Under the pieces are notes generated by a model. The model ran no database searches. It was not told the origin of the DNA and saw only the letters and a program-made list of their open reading frames with translations. A DNA stretch of 64,000 bases, from the NCBI RefSeq assembly GCF_013240295.1, contig NZ_JABETK010000002.1:124001-188000 (forward strand), given 5' to 3'. The stretch is from Neoaquamicrobium sediminum (lineage in GTDB: Bacteria; Pseudomonadota; Alphaproteobacteria; Rhizobiales; Rhizobiaceae). Position 1 is the stretch's first letter. Each line of letters starts with the position of its first letter. The translations under genes and the position numbers were made by a program. Below, one piece after another: positions 19,560-28,649 of the stretch.

Positions 19560-19681
19560 TGAGAACGGCGGTGGAAAACTAGACCACGGTAGCGGCGGGA
19601 TTGTCCGGCTGCGGGCGGCGTAAAAGTCGTCCACTTTTTCCCTTTTCTGCGTGGCGCAGGGAGGGAATAGGGATCTACACC

Positions 19682-21174
19682 GTGGAATTATATCTGAAGG
19701 TTCGCGTGGCTTGCGACGGAGGCATGAGCCAGCGCGAGGCAGCAAGGCATTTCGGCATCTCGCGCGACACGGTTCGCAAGATGATGGCGTATTCGGTTCC
19801 GCCGGGCTATCGGCGGCAGGCTCCGGTTCGGCGTCCGAAGCTGGACGCGTTCATCGCGGTCATCGATCGGTGGCTTGATGCGGACCGTGCGGTCCCGCGC
19901 AAGCAGCGCCATACGGCCAAGCGGGTGTTCGACCGGCTGCGCGACGAGCACGGGTTTGCCGGCGGCTACACGATCATCAAGGACTATATGCGCAAGCGGG
20001 ATCTGCGCGGCCAGGAGATGTTCGTGCCGCTGGCGCACCCGGCGGGGCACGCACAGGCCGACTTAGGGGAGGCTGTCGTTGTCATCGGCGGCGTTGAGCA
20101 GAAGGCGCACTTCTTCGTGCTCGATCTGCCGCACAGCGATGCCTGCTATGTGCGCGCCTATCCTGCGGCGGTGGCCGAAGCGTGGGTGGACGGCCATATC
20201 CATGCGTTCGCCTTCTTCGGCGCCGTGCCGCAGTCGATTGTCTACGACAACGACCGCTGCCTGGTGGCGAAGATCCTGCCCGACGGCACGCGCAAGCGGG
20301 CAACGCTGTTCAGCGGCTTCCTGTCCCACTATCTGATCCGGGATCGTTACGGCCGCCCCGGCAAGGGCAATGACAAGGGCAGCGTCGAAGGTCTGGTCGG
20401 CTATGTGCGCCGCAACTTCATGGTGCCGATTCCGCACTTTGCATCGTGGGACGAGTTCAATCTGTGGCTCGAGGAGCAGTGCCGCAAGCGCCAGGGTGAC
20501 CGGCTACGCGGCGAGAGCGAGACGATCGGCGAACGCTTGCTGCGCGATCTGGTGGCGATGCGCCCACTGCCGGCATCACCCTTCGATGCTTGCGACCATG
20601 CCAGCGGTCGGGTCACTTCGCAGGCGCTGGTGCGCTACAGGACCAACGACTACTCCGTCCCGGTCGCCTACGGCCACCAGGACGTCTGGATCCGTGGCTA
20701 TGTCGGCGAGGTGGTGATTGGCTGCGGCGGGGGATCATTGCCCGTCATCCGCGCAGCTATGAGCGCGAGGAGGTTGTCTTCGATCCACTGCATTACCTGC
20801 CGCTGATCGAGCAGAAGATCAACGCGCTCGACCAGGCGGCACCGCTACAGGGCTGGGAATTGCCGGAGGCGTTCACGACACTGCGCCGCCTCATGGAAGC
20901 ACGGATGGGCAAGCAGGGCAGGCGCGCCTATGTGCAGGTGCTGCGCCTGATGGAAAGCTTCGATCTGGCCGATCTGCACGCAGCCGTGAAGCAGGCGCTG
21001 CATCTGGGCGCCATCAGCTTCGACGCCGTGAAGCACCTCGTCCTGTGCCGGGCCGAACGCAGGCCACCAAAGCTGGACCTCGACATCTATCCCTATCTGC
21101 CCAGAGCCACTGTCGAGAAGACGTCGGCCAAGGCCTATATGCGCCTGCTGGACCGTAAGGAGGAACCGGCATGA
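19682..21174 (+). pseudogene. istA: IS21 transposase IstA, one frame break
   Basis: Probable GTG start at 19682. The N-terminus has a helix-turn-helix, MSQREAARHFGISRDTVRKMM; the DDE catalytic core follows (HAQADLGEAVVVIGG; VPQSIVYDND; GNDKGSVEGLVGYVRRNF). The frame ends early at 20806, while a second frame resumes with IIARHPRSYEREEVVFDPLHYL and runs to 21174. The break is at a G5 run, 20729-20733; a sixth G restores one protein of about 498 residues. This could be a true defect, making the IS immobile, or an assembly error. Its end overlaps istB by an ATGA, the normal arrangement in the family. Confidence 0.85.
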
Positions 21175-21941
21175 GCAGCGATGCTCCAGAACTCCTGCTC
21201 GCCCACCACCTCAAGACCTTGAAGCTGCCGACCTTCCTGCGTGAGCACCACAAACTTGCCCGGCAATGTGCGGTCGAGGGCGTGGATCATGTCCGCTACC
21301 TTGCCCGGCTGGTCGAGCTGGAACTGATCGATCGGGAACGGCGGATGGTCGAACGCCGCATCAAGGCGGCAAAGTTCCCCGCCGCAAAAAGCCTCGACAG
21401 CTTCGACTTCGCCGCCATCCCGAAGCTCAACAAGATGCTGGTGCTGGAACTGGCGCGGTGCGAATGGATCGAGCGCCGCGAGAACGTCATCGCGCTCGGC
21501 CCCAGCGGCACGGGCAAGACCCACGTCGCGATCGGCCTCGGCCTGGCGGCCTGCCAGAAGGGATTGTCCGTCGGCTTCACCACAGCGGCCGCGCTCGTCA
21601 GCGAGATGATGGAGGCGCGCGACGAACGCCGTCTTCTGCGCTTCCAGAAGCAGATGGCGGGCTACAAGCTGCTCATCATCGACGAGCTGGGCTTCGTGCC
21701 GCTCTCCAAAACCGGCGCCGAGCTGTTGTTCGAGCTGATCTCGCAGCGTTACGAGCGTGGCTCCACCCTGATCACCAGCAATCTGCCCTTCGACGAATGG
21801 ACCCAAACCTTCGGTTCCGAGCGCCTCACAGGCGCACTCCTCTACCGGCTGACCCACCACGTCAGCATCCTCGAGATGAACGGCGACAGCTATCGCCTCG
21901 CGCAAAGCCGGGCACGAAAAACCCCCAACCCTCACCAATAA
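21171..21941 (+). CDS. istB: IS21 helper ATPase IstB
   Basis: A 256-residue DnaC-like AAA+ ATPase that partners IstA in target selection and transposition. Seen: N-terminal helical region; Walker A GPSGTGKTHVAIGLG (about 109-123); Walker B LLIIDELGFVPLSKTGAELL; sensor I TLITSNLPFDEW. Length is normal. The start codon overlaps the istA stop (ATGA), indicating coupled translation. It appears intact. Confidence 0.93.
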   Translation: MSSDAPELLLAHHLKTLKLPTFLREHHKLARQCAVEGVDHVRYLARLVELELIDRERRMVERRIKAAKFPAAKSLDSFDFAAIPKLNKMLVLELARCEWIERRENVIALGPSGTGKTHVAIGLGLAACQKGLSVGFTTAAALVSEMMEARDERRLLRFQKQMAGYKLLIIDELGFVPLSKTGAELLFELISQRYERGSTLITSNLPFDEWTQTFGSERLTGALLYRLTHHVSILEMNGDSYRLAQSRARKTPNPHQ

Positions 21942-21947
21942 GATCGC

Positions 21948-22012
21948 CGCTGCTGCGAGCGGAAAACTCTGGTCGGGCTACGCCCTCCCGACGTTCCCCG
22001 CTCGCAGCAGCG
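21948..22012. repeat. Perfect 15-bp inverted repeat between istB and the IS21 right end
   Basis: Arms at 21948-21962 and 21998-22012 are exact reverse complements. The loop holds a nested GTCGGG / CCCGAC pair around GGGCTACGCCC. A 15-mer from this loop, CGGGCTACGCCCTCC, recurs in reverse orientation inside the hairpin at 61937-61995. It may be a terminator-like end structure or a REP-like hitchhiker. Confidence 0.7.
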
Positions 22013-22066
22013 CCAGTGGCCTGGTTTTGCGCCGCCCAATGGCCGGTTTTTGCTCCGCCGTTGACA

Positions 22067-22982
22067 GGTCTCGCCGCGTCGTCGGGCACCTACATCACGG
22101 TCAATGACGCAGACGACTGGTCGCATCCACAACGCATCGAGGTGCAGATGCGAGAGATTGGAGACGATCGACCGTTCAACACCACCTTCGGTGTTCGGGT
22201 AACCGACAGTCTGGTTGGCGCGATCAAATATCGCAGCGGGTCTTGCATCGTGGAGAATACGTCATCCCTTCTTGTGGCGACCCGCATTGTGAAAGAGCTC
22301 GGCGGGTGGGACGAGGTTCGGTTTTCTGCCGATACTGAACTCTATTTTCGTATTATGAAGTTGAAGGGTCAGAGCGAGCGAATTTTATGGCCTTACACCC
22401 CGCTCGCATTCATCCTTTCACTGCCGGAGTCGCTGACCAACCGTGGCGCAACGAGCCTCAAGTCGCTCCACTACGGCGCGCGGCGGGAATATAGGGAAGC
22501 CGCCGCCCACTGGCGCGACACGGAGCAAAGTCTCATTGCCAACAACGGGCCGCGTCCGTATCCGCTGCCGCGAGATCGCGTCGGAGCAGGCCGGAGAGCC
22601 TGTGCGGGTCGCCAATCTGCTGGTCGCGGATATGACAAAACCCTCAGCACTTGCCTATTTAAGATGGCTAAACGGAAAAACCACGTTCGCCGTACTTCAT
22701 ATCCCCGAGATAGAGAGCTTCGGGGTCGACTTTAGCCCTCATGTTCGTGCTTTCATAAACGACGAGCGGATTGAGGTTGTAGTTTCTGGACAGAATGTCG
22801 AGTGCGAGGAGGTTATAATCCCGGACCAGGGCTGCCTTGCAGCATTGCCGGACATGCTGCCCGAAATTTCGGCAGACCGGTGCTTGGTGGCGGGGCATGG
22901 AGATGTGTCGAGATTCGGCGCACGCAAAGTCGTACGCACCGAAGCAGATCAAATTTCAGCAATGTGGTCTGCCGCTGACTAA
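22067..22982 (+). pseudogene. Glycosyltransferase family 2 fragment, lacking its N-terminus and frameshifted
   Basis: Immediately right of the IS21 end the frame reads GLAASSGTYITVNDADDWSHPQRIE, in which the DADDWSHP motif is the nucleotide-sugar/metal-binding DxD of a GT-A family 2 glycosyltransferase. It continues through TSSLLVATRIVKELGGWDEVRFSADTELYFRI and PRPYPLPR, then must change frame (between about 22560 and 22620) to ANLLVADMTKPSALAYLRWLNG and on to 22982. The nucleotide-binding N-terminus is absent. It is a remnant of a capsule or exopolysaccharide gene. Together with the preceding P-loop remnant it shows this locus is decaying. Confidence 0.75.
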
Positions 22983-23041
22983 GACCTGACAGATCACGCG
23001 ATCAGATACCCAATTTCAGTGTGCAAGGCCTTCTCCATTAT

Positions 23042-23088
23042 TGGCGCACCCGACAGGATTCGAACCTGTGACCTCTGCCTTCGGAGGG
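23042..23088 (-). repeat. tRNA-Arg(CCG) 3' fragment, probable integration (att) site
   Basis: On the minus strand this reads from the anticodon loop (CCCTCCGAAGG) through the variable region, the T loop GGTTCGAATCC and the acceptor stem to CCA. The 5' half of a tRNA is missing: the sequence diverges just before the anticodon loop. A 3' tRNA fragment next to a P4-type integrase (start 179 bases away) is the standard signature of an attL/attR site left by integration into a tRNA gene. The intact tRNA would be at the other end of the element. Confidence 0.85.
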
Positions 23089-23266
23089 AATATGGCTAGC
23101 TCCGCCAAAAAGCGCAAGGAGCCGCCAATGTCCGCCTATCTCCCTGTAAACGCTAAACAATTTGAATTTCTTCTCCGCCGAAGCTACTCTTCTCCCCGCC
23201 ACAGTTTTCGCCCGCATGCTTACGTGGTGCTTACGCGAGAGGAAACGGTAGGGTCGGAGGAAGCCC

Positions 23267-24628
23267 ATGCCTAAGCTCACTAAACGGGTCGTCGACGCCA
23301 CACATAGTCGCGAAAAAGATTACGTCATTTGGGACGACGAGCTGCCCGGTTTCGGCCTCAGAGTGTTCGCCTCCGGCAAGCGCAGCTACGTCATTCAGTA
23401 TCGGCTCGGCAAGCGATCGAGACGCTTCACGATTGGCCTGCACGGCGTCTGGACGCCCGAGCGGGCCCGCCAGGAAGCGAAGGTGCAACTGGGGCGTATC
23501 GCTAAAGGCGAAGACCCGGCAGAAGAGAAGCAGCTCGACAACAGGGCGATCACGGTCAAAGAGCTGTGCGACCTCTACCTCGCCGACCTGAACGCCGGCC
23601 TCATTCTCGGAAAAGGCGGGCGCCCCAAGAAGCCAGGCACGATCGCCTCGGACATTGGCCGAATCCACCGGCACATCGTCCCCTTGCTCGGTTCCCGACG
23701 GGTGAAGGATCTGACCAAGGCCGAAGTCAACAAGGCCATGAAGGACATCATGGCGGGCAAGACGCGACTCGTTGCCAAGACGAAGAAGCTGCGAGGAAAA
23801 TCGATCGTCAAGGGCGGAGCCGGGACGGCTACCCGTACGATCGGCTTGTTCGGCGGAATTCTCACCTACGCCGTGGATGCTGGCATTATCGAAGTGAACC
23901 CTGCACACGGTGTGCGGCGACCGAAGGACAGCGTCCGCGCTCGGAGGCTCAGCGAGACCGAATATCGCGTGCTTGGCCAGTTGCTCGCTAAGGCGGTCGA
24001 GAACGAGAAATATGAGGTTTCGGTCGATTTGATCCGCCAACTTGCGCTCACGGGCTGCCGCCGAACCGAAATGGTCACTCTGACTTGGGCCGAAGCCGAT
24101 ACCGATTCAAGCTGCCTGCGACTGACGGACAGCAAAGAGGGGAGATCTATCCGCCCAATCGGCCTGCCCGTCGTGGAGTATCTCGAGAAGCGCCGGAAAA
24201 CGAGAGCAGGCACCTACGTCTTCCCGGGACAAGGAGATGATAACGCTTTCGGAAGCTTGCCGAACCATTGGGAGCAGATATTCGACGGTACGCCGCTCGC
24301 CGACATCACGCCTCATGTCCTGCGACATAGCTTCGCCAGCATCGCAAATGATCTTGGTTTTACGGAGGTCACCATCGCTGCTCTGGTTGGACATTCGAAG
24401 GGTTCCGTCACCAGCAACTACATACACACGCTCGACACGGCACTGATCATGGCCGCCGACACCATCTCTGGCTACATCCAGGGCCTCCTGGACGGCATTG
24501 AATTCAAGCAGACGGCATATGCCGTAGATCGGGAGTCGCGCCGCGCAGCGCTCGCACGCTTCTTACAGCAGGCTACGGCAGCGGACGCCGTCGGCACGGC
24601 GAATGACGAACAGCGAGCCGCTGCATAA
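23267..24628 (+). CDS. Tyrosine integrase of the P4 / DUF4102 type
   Basis: A 453-residue site-specific recombinase. Residues 1-90 are the DUF4102 arm-binding domain (LTKRVVDATHSREKDYVIWDDELPGFGLRV). The core-binding domain follows. The catalytic set is complete: Arg in LTGCRRTEMVTLTW, Lys in DSKEGRSI, HVLRHSF, then GHSKGSVTSNYIH with the nucleophilic Tyr. It should recombine element attP with the tRNA-Arg 3' end seen at 23042-23088. Start chosen at 23267 with a GGAGG box just upstream. Transcription points into the element. Confidence 0.95.
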   Translation: MPKLTKRVVDATHSREKDYVIWDDELPGFGLRVFASGKRSYVIQYRLGKRSRRFTIGLHGVWTPERARQEAKVQLGRIAKGEDPAEEKQLDNRAITVKELCDLYLADLNAGLILGKGGRPKKPGTIASDIGRIHRHIVPLLGSRRVKDLTKAEVNKAMKDIMAGKTRLVAKTKKLRGKSIVKGGAGTATRTIGLFGGILTYAVDAGIIEVNPAHGVRRPKDSVRARRLSETEYRVLGQLLAKAVENEKYEVSVDLIRQLALTGCRRTEMVTLTWAEADTDSSCLRLTDSKEGRSIRPIGLPVVEYLEKRRKTRAGTYVFPGQGDDNAFGSLPNHWEQIFDGTPLADITPHVLRHSFASIANDLGFTEVTIAALVGHSKGSVTSNYIHTLDTALIMAADTISGYIQGLLDGIEFKQTAYAVDRESRRAALARFLQQATAADAVGTANDEQRAAA

Positions 24629-24676
24629 CGCTCAGCAAGTGGCGGTGGAATTCTGCCGGGAATGCCGCTACTTGCA

Positions 24677-24706
24677 TGTCAGAAAAACTTGCCTCATTTT
24701 CTGACA
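24677..24706. promoter_or_regulatory. 10-bp inverted repeat overlapping the AbiEi translation start region
   Basis: TGTCAGAAAA (24677-24686) and TTTTCTGACA (24697-24706) are perfect reverse complements with a 10-base spacer, ending one base before the GTG start of the AbiEi-like gene. AbiEi antitoxins are known to repress their own promoter by binding inverted repeats, so this is a strong operator candidate. Confidence 0.65.
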
Positions 24707-24707
24707 G

Positions 24708-25316
24708 GTGAAGACGCTAAACGCCTCAGTCCCCGAGCGGGTTATGAAGCGCGTCCGCGCTAGCGGACGTGGCAGCGTCTTCACGCCTAGCGACTTCCTC
24801 ACAGTTGCCACCCGCTCCTCTGTTGATCAAGCACTCTCCCGGTTAGTGACGGCCGGACAGCTCCGCCGGCTTGCGCGTGGGCTCTACGACTTTCCGAAGC
24901 TACACCCGAAACTCGGGGCGTTGTCACCCGCACCCGACGAGGTTGCACTCGCTCTTGCGCGAGAGACCGGCTTGCGGGTGCAGATCGCCGGAGCGCGTGC
25001 GGCGAACGCGCTCGGCCTTTCAACCCAAGTCCCGGCACAAAGCACTTATCTGACCGACGGCCCATCGCGTCGCGTGGTCCTAGGAACGCGCGTCGTGGAT
25101 CTTCGCCACGCCTCGCCCAAACATCTTATCGCGCCAGGCAGCCCCGCCGGGACGGTGATCCAGGCGCTTCGGCATGTCGGCCCCCTCCGAGCGGCGGACG
25201 TCGCGAGCGTCGCGGCGAGCCGGCTTTCGGCACCCGATAAGAAGACACTGGCCTATGCGGCGATCCAGGCACCAGCGTGGATGAGGACAACGCTCGCTGC
25301 CATCGCGCTTCTTTAA
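24708..25316 (+). CDS. AbiEi-like antitoxin / DUF6088 winged-helix protein without adjacent toxin
   Basis: A 202-residue protein starting at GTG 24708. The N-terminal 75 residues form a winged helix (GSVFTPSDFLTVATRSSVDQALSRLVTAGQLRRLARGLYDFP), followed by the AbiEi C-terminal region (ALARETGLRVQIAGARAANALGLSTQVP; YLTDGPSRRVV). In type IV toxin-antitoxin or abortive-infection systems this protein represses the operon and neutralises the AbiEii nucleotidyltransferase toxin. No AbiEii gene follows: the stop directly abuts the convergent PIN-like gene. It is either an orphan antitoxin protecting against AbiEii toxins elsewhere, or a regulator only. Confidence 0.8.
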   Translation: MKTLNASVPERVMKRVRASGRGSVFTPSDFLTVATRSSVDQALSRLVTAGQLRRLARGLYDFPKLHPKLGALSPAPDEVALALARETGLRVQIAGARAANALGLSTQVPAQSTYLTDGPSRRVVLGTRVVDLRHASPKHLIAPGSPAGTVIQALRHVGPLRAADVASVAASRLSAPDKKTLAYAAIQAPAWMRTTLAAIALL

Positions 25317-26447
25317 TCAAGGCTTATGCACTGTGTCACCGCCAAGGTCTCCGTCGACGTCCTGACCGTTTTGTAATGCCACTTCGGACATCGACTTGAT
25401 TTGTCTATTCAGTTCGTCAAGCCGTGCCCTCATCGCCGCGCGATCACCTGACACAGTCCCGATGCCGCCCGGAGCCCCTGACAGTATACCCACGATGTGG
25501 TCACGCTCATCTTCGAAGGTGCGCAGTGTCGCGTCACGTTCCAGCGCCGCTGCTGCGTCATCCTGCCGCCGGCGAGCCTTCTCGTCGGCGAGAATGCTTT
25601 CCTCGACCCGCGCGACGTTGGGCTTGATATCGGGGAACCGATCAGCTGCGAAACGCAGGAACTGACTGAACTCATAAATGTGAAAATCCTCGCCGGCCTG
25701 CGAGCGAAACTCCTCAATCAGCTCCGGGCGAGCACCCATTTTCCGCCCGCGGTGTATCCACCACCAGTCCTCCTTCGCGTCATCGGAAATGAAGATCACA
25801 GGCCGATTGTCGGCTTTCGCCTTGGCGATCATGTCCTTCCAGATGATGAGATCGCCGAATTTGTCGTATTCTCCCGCGTCCTTCTTCTGGTCCTTGTAAC
25901 CCGGCGGTATTTTCTTGGAGTAACGATCTTCGCCCTCCTTCTTCAGCGCAGCAAGTCTCTCCGACGGCCACTTATCTCCAATCCGATGCCCAAGGAGCGA
26001 GGTCAGTTTCTCTAAGACTCCTTCGGCCCCAACAGAGGGATGGGCATCACGTGCAGCCTCCATGCGCCCCTTGAAGTCCGATACAAACATATCGAGCGCG
26101 GCCAGTTCCTTCTGCACGTCTATCGTCGGATGCGCGCGCAGTTGGCGGAGACGTTCGCGCGCTTTGTCGATGTTCGCCTCTTGATCTTTGATCAGCGCGT
26201 CATAGGCATCCAGGGCGCCGAACTCGACGTCCAGGCGATTGCGATGAAATTCGAGGCCGACTTGATATGGGATCCACAAAGCGTCGCCGAGCGCTTCGAA
26301 AAGACGTAGCAGTTCATCTCGCACGACGGTCGTGTGCCGGAGGCAATGAAGGAGGACGTTCGCGTCGGGAACGAACACTGCGGTATCCCAGAGCTTCGCG
26401 ATGTGCTCCGGCGTCTTTGGGTACCATCCTGGAAAATTGTCACGCAT
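25317..26447 (-). CDS. PIN-like (DUF4935/PIN_8) nuclease-domain protein
   Basis: A 376-residue protein. The acidic residues expected of a PIN fold are visible: D28 in FVPDANVLLHCL, Glu in GLEFHRNRLD, Asp in KFGDLIIWKDMI, and Asp pair in VIFISDDAKEDWWW, the last being the hallmark of the PIN_8 group. Long charged helices (about 80-150) lie between them, and a coiled-coil-like tail (about 280-350) follows. It probably cleaves RNA or single-stranded DNA. It is the last gene of a leftward operon, 5 bases after the preceding unknown gene, and is therefore a likely effector of the restriction/defence unit. Predicted activity comes from the fold only. Confidence 0.8.
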   Translation of the reverse strand: MRDNFPGWYPKTPEHIAKLWDTAVFVPDANVLLHCLRHTTVVRDELLRLFEALGDALWIPYQVGLEFHRNRLDVEFGALDAYDALIKDQEANIDKARERLRQLRAHPTIDVQKELAALDMFVSDFKGRMEAARDAHPSVGAEGVLEKLTSLLGHRIGDKWPSERLAALKKEGEDRYSKKIPPGYKDQKKDAGEYDKFGDLIIWKDMIAKAKADNRPVIFISDDAKEDWWWIHRGRKMGARPELIEEFRSQAGEDFHIYEFSQFLRFAADRFPDIKPNVARVEESILADEKARRRQDDAAAALERDATLRTFEDERDHIVGILSGAPGGIGTVSGDRAAMRARLDELNRQIKSMSEVALQNGQDVDGDLGGDTVHKP

Positions 26448-26452
26448 ATGAT

Positions 26453-26980
26453 TCAGTCCAACCAGGCGAGTTTCTCGACCCCGAGGCGGGTGGCGGCATC
26501 TCTGACGAGATTGCGTGTCGCTTCGTCCGGCGTCTTTCCTGTCTCCAGAAGCACCGCGCCAAACGGCTTGCCCTCATGACGAGATTTTCCTCGCTCGAAG
26601 ACGGCCATGATGACGAGTTTCCAATCCCGGCTCTTGCCCCAGCAGATGACGCGACCATCTTCTAAGCGGCAGCCGTGTGGCTTGATGAATGTTTCTGCCG
26701 CCTCGGTCGGCGCCGTCATGTCGAGCGCGCGCCAGATCTCGGGTTCGCTCGCGAGCAGCCGCGCACGCTCATATGGCTTGATCAGGGAATCCTTGATGTA
26801 GACCCGTACTTTTCTCGGGTCCATGAAGTGCGCCAACTGCCCGCCAATGGTCGGATCCTTGGTCCACTTTTCATAAAACCGAGACCGCTCCGCATCGTTG
26901 AGCGAGGCCCAGCCCAAATCATCCGCCGCGCCCCACAGCTTGTCCCGCAGGCCATCTCGTATGTCCTCGGGCATCATCAT
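26453..26980 (-). CDS. Unrecognised 175-residue protein of the defence operon
   Basis: I do not recognise a family. The protein is soluble with no membrane segment or signal peptide. The N-terminal half is helical and charged (DIRDGLRDKLWGAADDLGWASLNDAERSRFYEKW). The C-terminal half carries CRLEDGRVICWGKSRDWKLVIMAVFERG, which looks like a beta-sheet core and might be a small nuclease or nucleotide-binding fold, but no catalytic motif is clear. Its ATG overlaps the stop of the helicase gene (ATGA at 26977-26980), and the PIN-like gene starts 5 bases after its stop. That tight coupling suggests a subunit or specificity factor for the nuclease-helicase. Confidence 0.75.
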   Translation of the reverse strand: MMMPEDIRDGLRDKLWGAADDLGWASLNDAERSRFYEKWTKDPTIGGQLAHFMDPRKVRVYIKDSLIKPYERARLLASEPEIWRALDMTAPTEAAETFIKPHGCRLEDGRVICWGKSRDWKLVIMAVFERGKSRHEGKPFGAVLLETGKTPDEATRNLVRDAATRLGVEKLAWLD

Positions 26981-28649
26981 TGCACGGTTCCCCGGTTATG
27001 CGGTTGGGGAAAGTCAAAGGCCGGCAACTCCAACGTGGGATCGCCCTCGCGCATGAACAGGTCGGCCTGGTCCCGCATCCACTCAAGCATGAAACTCCCA
27101 GCGCCCTCGTCACGGAAGTGCACCATGCCCGGCAGGCGAAGACGCTCGAGGTCACCCCGCGCGGCCTTCTCAAGCTCCACGACCTCTGCGATGCGCCGCA
27201 AGTCGCTCACGAAATCGAGTACAACCACTTTAGTTTTCTTGGGGCTGATCCTTAGGCCGCGCCCAAGTTGCTGCACGAAGATTCGACGGCTGTGGGTCAC
27301 GCGCATGAACGCGATCATGTCGACGTCAGGCACATCGACGCCCTCGTTGAAGAGATCGCGCGTCGTTACGACGTCAAGGCTTCCTTTGCGAAAGGCCGCC
27401 ATCACTTTATCACGCTCGCGGGCGCTCATCTCACCGGTGATGGGCTCAGCCCGGAAACCGAACAAGCGCAACGTGGCCGCGAAACTGTTGGCATGATGCA
27501 CCGAAGAGCAGAACACGATGGCCGACCGCCGGCGCTCAGCATCGAACGTCTCACGGATAGCGCGCGCCGCCTCCTCATCGCGTGTAGGAAGCAGCAACAG
27601 GCGATTCAGTTGACTGAGTGAGTAGCGGTTGCGCGATTGGGAGCGAACGAGTTCCCAGTCGATGTTATCAGCGAGGAGCCTGTAGTCTGCCTCGCATAGA
27701 AATCCTCGTTTCAAGCCCTCGGCGATCCCAATTTTCAACACCGGAGGTCCAAGGAGTTCGTCGATATCGTATCCGTCCCCGCGCCATGGCGTGGCCGTAA
27801 CACCGCCAATCATCGCTTCGGAGAGATGGTCCGTGACGCGTCGGAAGGTCTCCGAGCCAACATGATGAGCCTCGTCGATAAGCACCAAGCCGAAGTCAGG
27901 GAGTTCCTCAAGCCTCGACACAGCGGACTGGATGGTCGCGAAGGTGATACCAGCCCAATGGCTTGGGCTCTCACCGCCCATTAGACGATGTGTCCTGATC
28001 CACTTCGGAAGTTGATCCCAGAACGAGCGTTGTAGCTGATCGACGAGTTCACGTGTGCCTGCGAGCACCAGCGCTCGCCCCGTAGGAATCGCCTCATCTC
28101 GAAACAGTTGCGCGACGCTTTCCGCCAAAACGACGGTCTTTCCCAGGCCTGTGGCCAAGACAACCTGAGCTCGGCCGGTCTCGCGGAGCGACGCCACGAA
28201 ATTCTCGACTGCCTCGTCCTGATAGTCGCGCAGCTCTCTTCGATGCACCGAGTACTCAGGACTTTTCCGAGCGAGCTCAAGAAGCATCGCTGGTTCTAGG
28301 ACCCCAATCTCAATCCCGAGCGCCTTCCAGCGCTTAATGGCATCGTGTGTGGCGGGACCGGCTCTCCTGCTGGACGCTACATAGATGCGGTCCGCTTTAT
28401 AGAACCGCGCGGCCTCTCCGACCTCGTTCACCGCGCTCGCCGACGGGTAGCCGCCGGTGGTAAACTTGCACTGGATTACCCAAAGCTCTCCATTCTTGAC
28501 ACCAGCACGTCCGCGCCGTGATCGCCGGAACCCGCGACCAGCCGCACATCCTCGAACCCGTTGCAAACAAGGAGCCTTGCAACGTCCCGCTCAAAGGCTT
28601 GCCACGGCCCCTTTAACAATCGCTCCGCGTCGAGGAAGGGCTCGCGCAT
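26977..28649 (-). pseudogene. Mrr-type endonuclease fused to an SF2 DEAD/DEAH helicase, one frame break
   Basis: Two frames rebuild a protein of about 557 residues starting at ATG 28649. The first frame gives MREPFLDAERLLKGPWQAF, LLVCNGFEDVRLVAGSGDHGADVL; the second resumes with KNGELWVIQCKFTTGG. Joined, they form a restriction-endonuclease-fold (Mrr_cat) domain with catalytic Asp (GADVL) and QxK. One missing base near 28505 explains the switch. The helicase follows: LATGLGKTVVL (Walker A), LIDEAHHV (DEAH), GVTATPW (motif III), QQLGRGLR (motif VI). It would translocate on and cut DNA. Its start overlaps the ATPase stop (TGATG) and its stop overlaps the next gene, so it sits inside a coupled operon. 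The indel may be an assembly artefact. Confidence 0.83.

Larger units (their letters stand above)
19560..22066 (+). mobile_element. IS21-family insertion sequence
   Basis: About 2.5 kb with istA and istB. The ends are related inverted sequences beginning TG and ending CA: left TGAGAACGGCGGTGGAAAA at 19560 and the right end, read inward, TGTCAACGGCGGAGCAAAA ending at 22066. I see no convincing target duplication at these borders. The left flank is the P-loop gene and the right flank is the middle of a glycosyltransferase, two different genes, so a deletion next to the IS is likely. Confidence 0.85.

Noticed and set aside
19555..22068. CAGG as a target duplication of the IS21 element
   Set aside because: Using it would move both ends inside the TG...CA termini expected for the family, and the flanking genes do not rejoin.
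23041..23274. 77-codon open frame starting at TTG inside the tRNA fragment
   Set aside because: The first residues are just a translation of the tRNA 3' end, and the rest has no support.
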